Below, piece by piece: positions 46,434 to 56,218 of a DNA stretch of 57,728 bases (its first letter is position 1; each line of letters starts with the position of its first letter). The DNA is from Bradyrhizobium oropedii. Lineage in GTDB: Bacteria; Pseudomonadota; Alphaproteobacteria; Rhizobiales; Xanthobacteraceae. A model generated the notes under the pieces. The model saw nothing but the letters and a program-made list of their open reading frames with translations. It was not told where the DNA came from and ran no database searches. Location: contig NZ_JACMYO010000029.1 in assembly GCF_020889685.1 (NCBI RefSeq), positions 1-57,728 of the forward strand. Direction: 5' to 3'. The translations under genes were made by a program, and so were the position numbers.

Positions 46434-46547
46434 CACCCTCTCCCACGCAACCGGGGTTTTCCCCGATTGCGCATCGTAAATTTGCGCAAGTCGGGCAAGC
46501 CCGACTTGCGTCGGGAGAGGGTGGCGCCAAAGGCGCCGGGTGAGGGG
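46434..46547. repeat. REP-like repeats left of the DUF559 remnant
   Basis: The left part holds CACCCTCTCCC...; the right part (46513-46547) reads GGGAGAGGGTGGCGCC-hairpin-GGCGCCGGGTGAGGGG. The inner palindromes GTCGGGCAAGCCCGAC and GGCGCC...GGCGCC are visible. The same family recurs in inverted orientation at 46922. Confidence 0.8.
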
Positions 46548-46550
46548 TTG

Positions 46551-46917
46551 GTGCCGCGCACGCCGCACCATCGCCCAACCGATGAACGGCTCCGCACCTT
46601 CGCCAGGAAGATGCGCCAGGAGCCGACCGACGCTGAAGCGAAGATGTGGCGCCTGCTCCGTGATCGGCGCCTGTCGCACTTGAAATTCCGCAGACAGGTT
46701 CCATTTCGAAAATTACATTCTCGACTTCGCGTGCTTCGAGAAGCGCCTCGTCATCGAGATCGACGGCGGTCAGCACACTTCGTCGCCACGTGACGCACCC
46801 AGAACTGACGCGCTTGCAGCGGAAGGCTTTCAGGTCTTGCGCTACTGGAACAATGACGTATTGCGGACGCCCGAGGCAGTGCTGGAAGACATTATCGCCA
46901 AGCTTGCCGAGCTGTGA
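46551..46917 (+). pseudogene. Frameshifted DUF559 (PD-(D/E)XK nuclease-like) gene
   Basis: Reading from about GTG 46551 gives 'FARKMRQEPTDAEAKMWRLL' and 'LSHLKFRRQVPF', the standard DUF559 front. At the A-run 46709-46712 the frame must shift by one base (one extra A). After it the sequence continues 'NYILDFACFEKRLVIEIDGG', 'QHTSSPRDAPRTDALAAEGF' and 'QVLRYWNNDVLRTPEAVLED', ending at the TGA of 46915. The parts join to about 122 aa, the normal family length, and the 'ExDGGQH' core is intact. DUF559 proteins resemble Vsr-type nucleases; function unknown. It is an inactivated gene, a slippage site, or a sequencing error, inserted between dnaN and recF and flanked by inverted repeats. Confidence 0.85.
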
Positions 46918-46921
46918 GATA

Positions 46922-46979
46922 CCCCTCACCCGTCGCCTCACTTCGTGAGGCGCCACCCTCTCCCACAGGGGGAGAGGGC
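46922..46979. repeat. REP-like repeat right of the DUF559 remnant
   Basis: CCCCTCACCC-GTCGCCTCACTTCGTGAGGCGCC-ACCCTCTCCC (46922-46964) is the inverted counterpart of the left repeat, with a CCTCAC/GTGAGG stem, then CAGGGGGAGAGGG. It ends 11 nt before the recF start. Confidence 0.8.
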
Positions 46980-46990
46980 AAGGAAGATAG

Positions 46991-48127
46991 ATGACCCCGT
47001 CCCGCATTCATCGCCTGTCGCTGACGCATTTCCGCAATTACCGGACGGCGACGCTGCAGGTCGCGGGCGACATGGTGGTGCTGGTCGGGCCGAACGGCGC
47101 CGGCAAGACCAATTGCATGGAGGCGGTCTCGTTCCTGTCGCCGGGCCGCGGGCTGCGCCGCGCGACCCTGGAGGACATCGCCGACAATCAGGGCGACGGC
47201 TCCTGGGCGGTCTCGGCCGAAGTCGAGGGCGCGCTCGGCCTCGCCACGCTCGGTACCGGCATCGATCCGCCGACGGGCGAGGCGAGCAACACCAGGCGCT
47301 GCCGCATCGATCGTGAACCGGTGGGCTCCGCGACCGCGTTCGGCGATCATCTGCGCATGGTGTGGCTGACGCCCGCGATGGACGGCCTGTTCATGGGCGC
47401 GGCGTCGGAACGGCGGCGCTTCTTCGACCGCCTCGTGCTGGCCATCGATTCCGAGCATTCCAGCCGCGTCTCCGCACTGGAGCGTTCGCTGCGCTCGCGC
47501 AACCGGCTGCTCGAGGTACGCAACTATGACGACCATTGGTGTGATGCGATCGAGCGCGAGACCGCGGAGCTTGCGGTCGCGGTCGCCGCATCGCGCGGCC
47601 AGACCGCCGCCAAGCTCGCGGTGATGTTGCGCGAGCGCGGCGCGGCCTCCGCCTTTCCCTCCGCCGAGATCATGCTCGATGGCTGGATGGAGAATGCGCT
47701 GCTGCAGGAGCCCGCGACCGCCGTGGAAGACCGCTATCGCGAGGTCCTGCGCGCCAGCCGTCCGCGCGACGCCGCCGCCGGACGCACGCTGGACGGCCCG
47801 CATCTGACCGATCTGCAGGTGGTCTACGCGCCGAAGAACATGCCGGCGCGCGACGCCTCGACCGGCGAACAGAAGGCGCTGCTGATCGGGCTGGTGCTGG
47901 CGCACGCCACGATGGTTGCCGAGATGACCGGCATCGTGCCGCTGCTGCTGCTCGACGAGGTCGTCGCCCATCTCGATCCCAACAGACGCAAGGCGCTGTT
48001 CGAGGAGCTCGGCAAGCTCGGTGCGCAGGTCTGGATGACCGGCGCCGACCCCGCGGCTTTCGTCGAGATCGGTCCGCGAGGGGAGATTTTCGACGTCGAA
48101 TCCGGCCGCGCCACGCGGCGCGGCTGA
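46991..48127 (+). CDS. recF: DNA replication and repair protein RecF
   Basis: This 378-aa ABC/SMC-like ATPase helps load RecA at gaps. Walker A 'VGPNGAGKT' (residues 32-40), 'LTHFRNYRTATLQV' just before it, the signature 'ASTGEQKALLIGLVLAHA', and Walker B 'PLLLLDEVVAHLDPNRRKALF' are all intact. Length is normal. It starts 11 nt after a repeat. It belongs to the conserved dnaN-recF-gyrB order, but the DUF559 remnant lies between it and dnaN, so it may need its own promoter or rely on readthrough. Confidence 0.97.
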   Translation: MTPSRIHRLSLTHFRNYRTATLQVAGDMVVLVGPNGAGKTNCMEAVSFLSPGRGLRRATLEDIADNQGDGSWAVSAEVEGALGLATLGTGIDPPTGEASNTRRCRIDREPVGSATAFGDHLRMVWLTPAMDGLFMGAASERRRFFDRLVLAIDSEHSSRVSALERSLRSRNRLLEVRNYDDHWCDAIERETAELAVAVAASRGQTAAKLAVMLRERGAASAFPSAEIMLDGWMENALLQEPATAVEDRYREVLRASRPRDAAAGRTLDGPHLTDLQVVYAPKNMPARDASTGEQKALLIGLVLAHATMVAEMTGIVPLLLLDEVVAHLDPNRRKALFEELGKLGAQVWMTGADPAAFVEIGPRGEIFDVESGRATRRG

Positions 48128-48151
48128 GGCCGCGGAGCAAGCTCCGAAAGG

Positions 48152-48181
48152 GCCCCGAGTCTGCCTTCGAATCGGGCTTTT
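48152..48181 (+). terminator. Weak hairpin with T-run after recF
   Basis: CCCGA (48154-48158) pairs with TCGGG (48172-48176), followed by CTTTT. The stem is short, so termination is uncertain; it lies 27 nt after the recF stop. Confidence 0.35.
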
Positions 48182-48263
48182 CAGCGCCTCCGGAATCGGC
48201 CTCTGCAGACCTTGAAAAAGGCCTAAAAAATCCTATCTATTCAATAGTTTGCAGAGAGAGACT

Positions 48264-48278
48264 TTGCGCTAGGCGCAA
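48264..48278. promoter_or_regulatory. Perfect palindrome TTGCGC-TAG-GCGCAA upstream of gyrB
   Basis: A 15-bp inverted repeat lies about 80 nt before the gyrB start, within the probable promoter/leader. It may be an operator or a leader stem. No binding protein is suggested by sequence. Confidence 0.4.
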
Positions 48279-48320
48279 CACCTCTTTCATGGCACAAATA
48301 GCGGAATCAGCGCCTCATAA

Positions 48321-50792
<2,472 letters not shown>

Positions 50793-51025
50793 GACGCTGC
50801 TCGCGATCAGACGGGCATGCGCTTTCCGACGCGATGGCGCGGCGAGAATGACGTATCCGTGACAACGCGACCGGTACTGTTGCGTGGCTACCTTTCGGGT
50901 GGAAGCCGCGCCGGGAGTTGTGTTACGGTGCCGGACAGCCATTGATTCCGTTATGGAATTTTGAATGGCCGAGTTTGAATCCAAGTCTGAATCAAGTCTG
51001 CATGATGCGTTAGGGGACATTCCGC

Positions 51026-52318
51026 GTGCCGCCGATCCAATACATCGTCGAAGGCGGCCGCCGCCTTTCGGGCACCATCGAGCCGTCGGGCAACAAGAAC
51101 TCCGCGCTGCCGATCATCGCCGCTGCCCTGCTCACCGAACACCCGGTCACGCTGACCAACGTGCCGCGCATCCGCGACACCGAAACGCTGGTCGAGCTGT
51201 GCCGCTCGGTCGGCGCCAGCGCCGAATGGACCGAACGCAACACGCTGCAAATTCATGCCAAGGAGATCCGCGCCGCCGATCTCGACCCGGTTCTGTGCGC
51301 ACGCATCCGCGCCTCGATCCTGCTCGCGGGTCCGCTGCTCGCCCGTTGCGGCGAGGTCGCACTGCCGCCGCCCGGCGGCGATGTGATCGGCCGCCGTCGG
51401 CTCGACACGCACTTTTTGGCGTTCGAGCAGCTCGGCGCCACCGTCACCGCGACACACCGGCTCGAATTCCGCGCCTCGAAGCTGAAGGGCGCCGATGTGT
51501 TCCTCGACGAGCCCAGCGTCACCGCGACCGAGAACGCGCTGGTCGCCGCCGTCGCCGCCCGCGGCACCACCTATCTGCGCAACGCGGCCTCCGAGCCGCA
51601 TGTGCAGGATCTCGCCAACTTCCTGGTTGCGCTCGGCGCCAGGATCGAAGGCGTCGGCACCAACACCATCATCGTGCACGGGCCGGCCACGCTCGGCAGC
51701 ACGACCTTCGCGATCCAGCCCGACCATATCGAGGTCGGATCGCTGATCGGGCTTGCCGCGGTGACCCGCTCGCCGCTGCGCATCGCGCGCGCCGGTGTCG
51801 AGCATCTGCGCTCGATCCGGATGGGTTTTGAGCGGCTCGGCATCGTCTGCGGCGTCGAGGGCGACGACCTCGTCGTGCCGTCGAACCAGACCATGAAGAT
51901 CCACGACGATTTCGGCGGCCACGTGCCGAAGCTCGAGGACCAACCCTGGCCGGCTTTCCCGGCCGACCTGATGTCGATCGCGATCGTCACCGCGACGCAG
52001 TGCGACGGCGTCATCCTGATGCACGAGAAGATGTTCGAGTCGCGGATGTTCTTCGTCGACAATCTGATCGCGATGGGCGGCCGGATCGTGCTGTGCGATC
52101 CGCATCGCGCGATCGTGGCCGGTCCGAGCCGGCTGCGCGGCGCGCCGATGAATTCGCCCGACATACGCGCCGGTATGGCGATGCTGCTGGCGGCGGTGTG
52201 CGCCAACGGCACCTCCACCATCAACAACGCCGACCAGATCGAGCGCGGCTATGAGCGGATCGATGAGCGTCTCAACGCGCTCGGCGCCAAGATCAAGCGG
52301 ATTCCGGCCCGATCGTAG
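51026..52318 (+). CDS. murA: UDP-GlcNAc 1-carboxyvinyltransferase-type enzyme with active-site Asp
   Basis: This 430-aa enzyme transfers enolpyruvate to UDP-GlcNAc, the first committed peptidoglycan step. GTG 51026 has AGGGGA upstream. Family residues are Lys24 in 'PSGNKNSALPI', 'RIRASILLAGPLLAR', and 'WPAFPADLMSIAIVTATQ' with the catalytic Asp. In place of the usual loop cysteine (Cys115 in E. coli) the loop reads 'PPPGGDVIGRRRLDTH', with Asp119. Asp at this position is known in mycobacterial and chlamydial MurA and gives fosfomycin insensitivity. The length and fold motifs match MurA better than AroA. It may be a paralog, because a Cys-type copy elsewhere cannot be excluded. It follows gyrB by 233 nt. 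Confidence 0.88.
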   Translation: MPPIQYIVEGGRRLSGTIEPSGNKNSALPIIAAALLTEHPVTLTNVPRIRDTETLVELCRSVGASAEWTERNTLQIHAKEIRAADLDPVLCARIRASILLAGPLLARCGEVALPPPGGDVIGRRRLDTHFLAFEQLGATVTATHRLEFRASKLKGADVFLDEPSVTATENALVAAVAARGTTYLRNAASEPHVQDLANFLVALGARIEGVGTNTIIVHGPATLGSTTFAIQPDHIEVGSLIGLAAVTRSPLRIARAGVEHLRSIRMGFERLGIVCGVEGDDLVVPSNQTMKIHDDFGGHVPKLEDQPWPAFPADLMSIAIVTATQCDGVILMHEKMFESRMFFVDNLIAMGGRIVLCDPHRAIVAGPSRLRGAPMNSPDIRAGMAMLLAAVCANGTSTINNADQIERGYERIDERLNALGAKIKRIPARS

Positions 52319-52375
52319 TGCCCTGCGGCAGCTTGGCCATCCTTCCGGCCGGTTTGCCGTGCTAGACGTGCCGTC

Positions 52376-53794
52376 ATGACCTGCATCGACAAGATCGACC
52401 CGGCCGCAGCGCGCGCGGCCGTCGTCCCCTCCGGGGCGGCGTTTGCCGTACCTCGCAAGCTGCTCACGGCCGAGCTCGCGGAAACGCTGAAGCTCGCGGT
52501 GCCGCTTGCGCTGACGCAGCTCGGGCAGATCGCGATGATGACGACCGATCTCGCCTTCATCGGACGGCTCGGCAGCGAGAACGTCGCCGCCGCCGCGCTG
52601 GCGCATACCGTGTATTTCGTCAGCTTCACCATCGGCATGGGCATGATGTCGGCGGTCTCGCCATTGGCCGCACAGGCGTTCGGCGCCCGCAACCCGCGCG
52701 TGATGCGGCGCGCACTGCGCGTCGGCCTGTGGGCCGGCTTCTTCATGGTGCTGCCGCTGATGGCGCTGCCGTTCCATGGTGAGCGCATCCTGCTCGCGCT
52801 GGGCCAGACCCAGGCCACCGCACATCAGGCGCAGCAATATCTGTTCGGGCTCGCCTGGGGCATCCTGCCGGCGCTGTGGTTCATCGCGATCCGCGGCTTC
52901 ATGAGCGCGGTGAACCGGCCGGAGCCGGTGCTGTGGATCACACTTGCGGCGATCCCGGCCAACGCGCTGATGGTCTACCTGCTGCTCTACGGCAAATGGG
53001 GCATGCCCGAACTCGGCATGTTCGGCGCCGGACTTGCGACCACGATCGTCAATCTCGGCACCTTCCTCGCCGGCGTGTGGTTCGCGGCGCGGCGCCGCCC
53101 GTTCCGCAAGTACCATGTCTTCAGCCGCGTCTGGCGTATCGACTGGCCGCTGATGGGCAAGCTTGTCGCGGTCGGCGCGCCGATCTCGATCGCCTTTCTG
53201 CTCGAATACGGCCTGTTCGGCGCGGCCGGCCTCTTGATGGGGCTGATCAGCACCACGGCGCTGGCCGCGCACCAGATCGCGCTGCAGATCGCGGCGATCC
53301 TGTTCATGGTGCCGTTCGGCGTCAGCATGGCTGCGACCGTGAGGGTCGGCCAGGCCGTCGGCCGCCGCGACACCGACGCGGTGCAGCGCGCCGGCTTCGT
53401 CGCCGTCGGGCTCAGCGGCGTCTTCATGAGCATCATGACGCTCGCGGTGATCCTGGCCCGCTTCGAGATCGCCGCGCTGTTCCTCGGTGAGGCCTCTGAC
53501 GCCACCGCGCAGCTCACCGCAGCGCTGCTCTTGATCGGCGCGACCTTCTTCATCGCCGACGGGGTCCAGACCACCTGCGCCGGCGCGCTGCGCGGCATGA
53601 ACGACACCCAAGTGCCGCTGCTGTTCGCCGTCATCAGCTATTGGCTGATCGGCTTCGCCTCGGCCTCCGCGCTTGCGTTCTGGGCCAGGCTCAACGCCCC
53701 CGGCGTCTGGATCGGGCTGTCGCTCGGGACCGCGGTTTATGCCACCCTCCTGATCTTGCGTTTCCGCCTTCTGGCACGCAGACTGGTTGGATGA
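52376..53794 (+). CDS. MATE-family multidrug/Na+-driven exporter
   Basis: A 472-aa inner-membrane transporter with about 12 spans. The NorM-type features are 'LAVPLALTQLGQIAMMTTDLAFIGRLG' near residue 45, 'AAALAHTVYF', 'GFMSAVNRPEPVLWI', 'GAPISIAFLLEYGLFGAAGLL' and the repeat-like second half 'GALRGMNDTQVPLLFAVISY'. MATE proteins export cationic drugs against Na+ or H+. The start at ATG 52376 has a weak ribosome-binding site. The stop overlaps the ATG of the DUF2867 gene by 4 nt, so the next two genes probably share the transcript. Confidence 0.94.
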   Translation: MTCIDKIDPAAARAAVVPSGAAFAVPRKLLTAELAETLKLAVPLALTQLGQIAMMTTDLAFIGRLGSENVAAAALAHTVYFVSFTIGMGMMSAVSPLAAQAFGARNPRVMRRALRVGLWAGFFMVLPLMALPFHGERILLALGQTQATAHQAQQYLFGLAWGILPALWFIAIRGFMSAVNRPEPVLWITLAAIPANALMVYLLLYGKWGMPELGMFGAGLATTIVNLGTFLAGVWFAARRRPFRKYHVFSRVWRIDWPLMGKLVAVGAPISIAFLLEYGLFGAAGLLMGLISTTALAAHQIALQIAAILFMVPFGVSMAATVRVGQAVGRRDTDAVQRAGFVAVGLSGVFMSIMTLAVILARFEIAALFLGEASDATAQLTAALLLIGATFFIADGVQTTCAGALRGMNDTQVPLLFAVISYWLIGFASASALAFWARLNAPGVWIGLSLGTAVYATLLILRFRLLARRLVG

Positions 53795-54264
53795 GGGTCG
53801 ATGAGGTCACGCCGAACGTGGATTCCGCTGCGCTGCTCGCCGGCGCGCAGTTTGCCGATGCGTTCAGGATTGCGACCACGCGCCCCGACCTCGATGCGCG
53901 GCACGCGACGGAGGCGATGGTGGCAGGGCAGCCGCGCTGGTTCGAATGGCTGGTTGCCTTGCGCAATCTCCTGGTCGCGCCATTCGGCCTGAAGACCTCG
54001 GGCGCGACTGAAGGCGTGGCGTGCGACATGATCGGGATCTTTCCGGTGGTCAGCGAAACCCCGGAGCGGCTGGTCGCGGGCTTCAACGACAAGCATCTCG
54101 ACTTCCGGCTTGTCGTCGACGTCGCGCCCGCAGGGCCCGCGCGCAGCATCACCGCGACCACGCTGGTGCTCACCCACAACTGGCTCGGGCGCACCTATCT
54201 CGCAGTGATCATGCCGTTCCACCGCCTGATCGTGCCCGTGATGCTGCGCAAGGCTGGCGGCTAG
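53791..54264 (+). CDS. DUF2867 family protein
   Basis: A 157-aa protein with the DUF2867 phrases 'FGLKTSGATEGVACDMIGIF', 'LVVDVAPAGPARSITATTLV' and 'NWLGRTYLAVIMPFHRLIVP'. Its fold is probably START-like; function unknown. ATG 53791 lies in the ATGA overlap with the MATE gene, which decides the start; the frame upstream is shadow. It ends 3 nt before the next gene. Confidence 0.88.
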   Translation: MRVDEVTPNVDSAALLAGAQFADAFRIATTRPDLDARHATEAMVAGQPRWFEWLVALRNLLVAPFGLKTSGATEGVACDMIGIFPVVSETPERLVAGFNDKHLDFRLVVDVAPAGPARSITATTLVLTHNWLGRTYLAVIMPFHRLIVPVMLRKAGG

Positions 54265-54267
54265 CGC

Positions 54268-54924
54268 ATGACCCTGTCGGTCGACCTGTTCTTCTCGTTC
54301 CGCAGCCCCTACAGTTATCTGGCGCTGCCGAAGACGCTGCAGATGGTCGCCGACTACGATGTGGCGGTTACTCTGCGGCCGGTTTATCCGCTCGCGGTGC
54401 GCGTGCCCGGCTTCTTCAAGAAGACCGATCCGCGTTTCGCTCGCTATGTCGTGCTCGACTCCAGCCGCGTCGCCAAGCACGAGAACATCCCGTTCCGCTT
54501 TCCGCGCCCGGACCCGATCGTGCAGGACATGACGACGCTCGACGTCGCCACGCATCAGCCCTACATCCACCGCCTGACCCGGCTCGGCGCCGCCGCCCAG
54601 CTCGAGCGACGATCGCTCGCCTTCACCTCCGCCATCAGCCGCGTGCTGTGGGACGGCTCGGTCAAGGGCTGGAACGAGGGCGATCATCTGGCACAAGCGG
54701 CTGATGCCGCCGGCTTCGATCTCGCTGCGATGGATGCGGCGATCGCCGCCGATCCCGATCGCTTTGAGCAGGTCATCAAGGGCAACGAGGACGCGCACGC
54801 CGCCTCCGGCCATTGGGGCGTGCCGACCTTCGTCTTCGAGGACGAGCCGTTCTTCGGTCAGGACCGCATCGATCTCCTGATCTGGCGCATGCAGAGCAAG
54901 GGCCTGACGCGCCGGACGGCGTAG
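54268..54924 (+). CDS. 2-hydroxychromene-2-carboxylate isomerase-like (DsbA-fold) protein
   Basis: A 218-aa protein of the DsbA-like HCCA-isomerase/kappa-GST family: 'VDLFFSFRSPYSYLALPKTL' with the catalytic Ser in place of the Cys pair, 'RRSLAFTSAISRVLWDG' and the C-terminal 'SGHWGVPTFVFEDEPFFGQDR'. In naphthalene pathways the enzyme isomerises 2-hydroxychromene-2-carboxylate with glutathione; here no naphthalene genes are near, so the true substrate is open. It is the third gene in a run of MATE-DUF2867-isomerase with 4-nt overlap and 3-nt gap. It converges on the FUSC gene. Confidence 0.93.
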   Translation: MTLSVDLFFSFRSPYSYLALPKTLQMVADYDVAVTLRPVYPLAVRVPGFFKKTDPRFARYVVLDSSRVAKHENIPFRFPRPDPIVQDMTTLDVATHQPYIHRLTRLGAAAQLERRSLAFTSAISRVLWDGSVKGWNEGDHLAQAADAAGFDLAAMDAAIAADPDRFEQVIKGNEDAHAASGHWGVPTFVFEDEPFFGQDRIDLLIWRMQSKGLTRRTA

Positions 54925-54931
54925 CGCGGGA

Positions 54932-56071
54932 TCACGCCGCGCTCTTCTCCGGTGTCTCAGTGACGACCTTCTCCGAGGCATCCTCGTTCGTGCACCAATT
55001 GCCGTGACAGCGCTTGAGGTCGTTCAGGTTCTGCCGCATCTGGTCGAGCGAAAATCCAAGCGCGAAGAACCGCTCCATGGCATCGACCGGAAGGCCGCGG
55101 GTCAGGCCCTCGCTGCGCACCGCGGCAACCTCCTCGCTGTAGGCATGCAGCGCGGCATCGACCGGCGCCATGTCGGCCGGGCCGCTGCCGGCGCGCAAGG
55201 CAGTCGCGACCGCCACCATGTAAGTCACGATGGCGTTGCTGACGTCGGCCAATGGCCGCGCCAGCCTGGCCTGGATATCGGCCGGCAGCGGCACGACCGA
55301 AGCACGCCCGATCATCACCACGTCATGCCGCAGCCGCTGGATCGTTCGCAGCAGCGGACCGGTGTCCGGCCCTGACGACAGATGCATGGTGCGTTCGCGC
55401 TCGGCCTCGAGCCCGGTCGCGTGCAGATTGGTCACCGCGGTGCCGATGCCATCCTGGATCCGGTGCAGCGCGTCGTTGTCGAGGCCGCGCGTCAGACCGG
55501 CGAGCAACTCGGCGAACGCCGCCGCGAGCAGTTCCAGCAGCTTCGACGCATTGACCCTGATCTGACTGACCGCGCGCGACGGCAGCACCAGGAACGAAAT
55601 CACAAGGCCGGTGAGCGCGCCGACCGTGACCTCGAGCACGCGATCGATCGCGGAGTCGAGCGGGTTGGAGTGATGCATCGTCGGCAGCAGCAGCACGATC
55701 ACCGCCGTCACCGTCGCCGAGTTCAGGCTCGGATTAAGCGCGGCGATGAATGCCAGCGGCACGATCGCCAAGACCAGCAGCGCCAGCAGGCTGCCCTCGC
55801 CGGAATGCGGGATCAGCACCGCGATCGCACCGCCATAGATGGCACCGCCGATGGTGCCGAGCATGTAGTCGCGGGTCGCCTTCAGCGAGCGGCCGACGCT
55901 CATTTGCGTGACGATCAGCGAGGTCAACACCGCCCAGAGCGGCAGCATGAGGTTGAGCGCCAGCGCGATGGTATAGGCCGCCACGCCGGCAGACGCGATC
56001 CGGACCGCCAGCGCCAGCTGCGTCTTGCGGGTCCAAAGCTTGTCGAACATGCGTTTTGCGAAGGTCCTCAT
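54932..56071 (-). CDS. FUSC-family (aromatic-acid exporter type) membrane protein
   Basis: A 379-aa inner-membrane protein. The first ~170 residues hold about six spans ('ALAVRIASAGVAAYTIALAL', 'VLTSLIVTQMSVGRSLK', 'GTIGGAIYGGAIAVLIPHSG', 'LLALLVLAIVPLAFIAAL', 'LEVTVGALTGLVISFLVLPS'); the rest is a long cytoplasmic helical domain. The pattern matches FUSC/YccS-type proteins linked to fusaric-acid or p-hydroxybenzoate export. It is about half the size of full FUSC proteins, so it may act as a dimer (inference). ATG 56071 or the inner ATG 56050 is the start; the frame upstream is shadow of the MmgE/PrpD gene. Confidence 0.88.
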   Translation of the reverse strand: MRTFAKRMFDKLWTRKTQLALAVRIASAGVAAYTIALALNLMLPLWAVLTSLIVTQMSVGRSLKATRDYMLGTIGGAIYGGAIAVLIPHSGEGSLLALLVLAIVPLAFIAALNPSLNSATVTAVIVLLLPTMHHSNPLDSAIDRVLEVTVGALTGLVISFLVLPSRAVSQIRVNASKLLELLAAAFAELLAGLTRGLDNDALHRIQDGIGTAVTNLHATGLEAERERTMHLSSGPDTGPLLRTIQRLRHDVVMIGRASVVPLPADIQARLARPLADVSNAIVTYMVAVATALRAGSGPADMAPVDAALHAYSEEVAAVRSEGLTRGLPVDAMERFFALGFSLDQMRQNLNDLKRCHGNWCTNEDASEKVVTETPEKSAA

Positions 56072-56218
56072 GCACCCTGATCCGCAATCAATGGAAAGGC
56101 CCGTGTTACATGACTTGAAGCTAACCGACCTGAAGCATGGCTGCTGCCCGCGGCGGCAAGGTGGCTTGAAAGGCCAAACCCGCCCGCCTACCCTGCGCCG
56201 CAAGATTGAGGAAACACG

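Noticed and set aside
50951..53611. Very long minus-strand open frame opposite murA and the MATE gene
   Set aside because: It is Arg/Asp/Gly/His-rich with no motif and mirrors two well-supported genes; it is a shadow caused by high GC.
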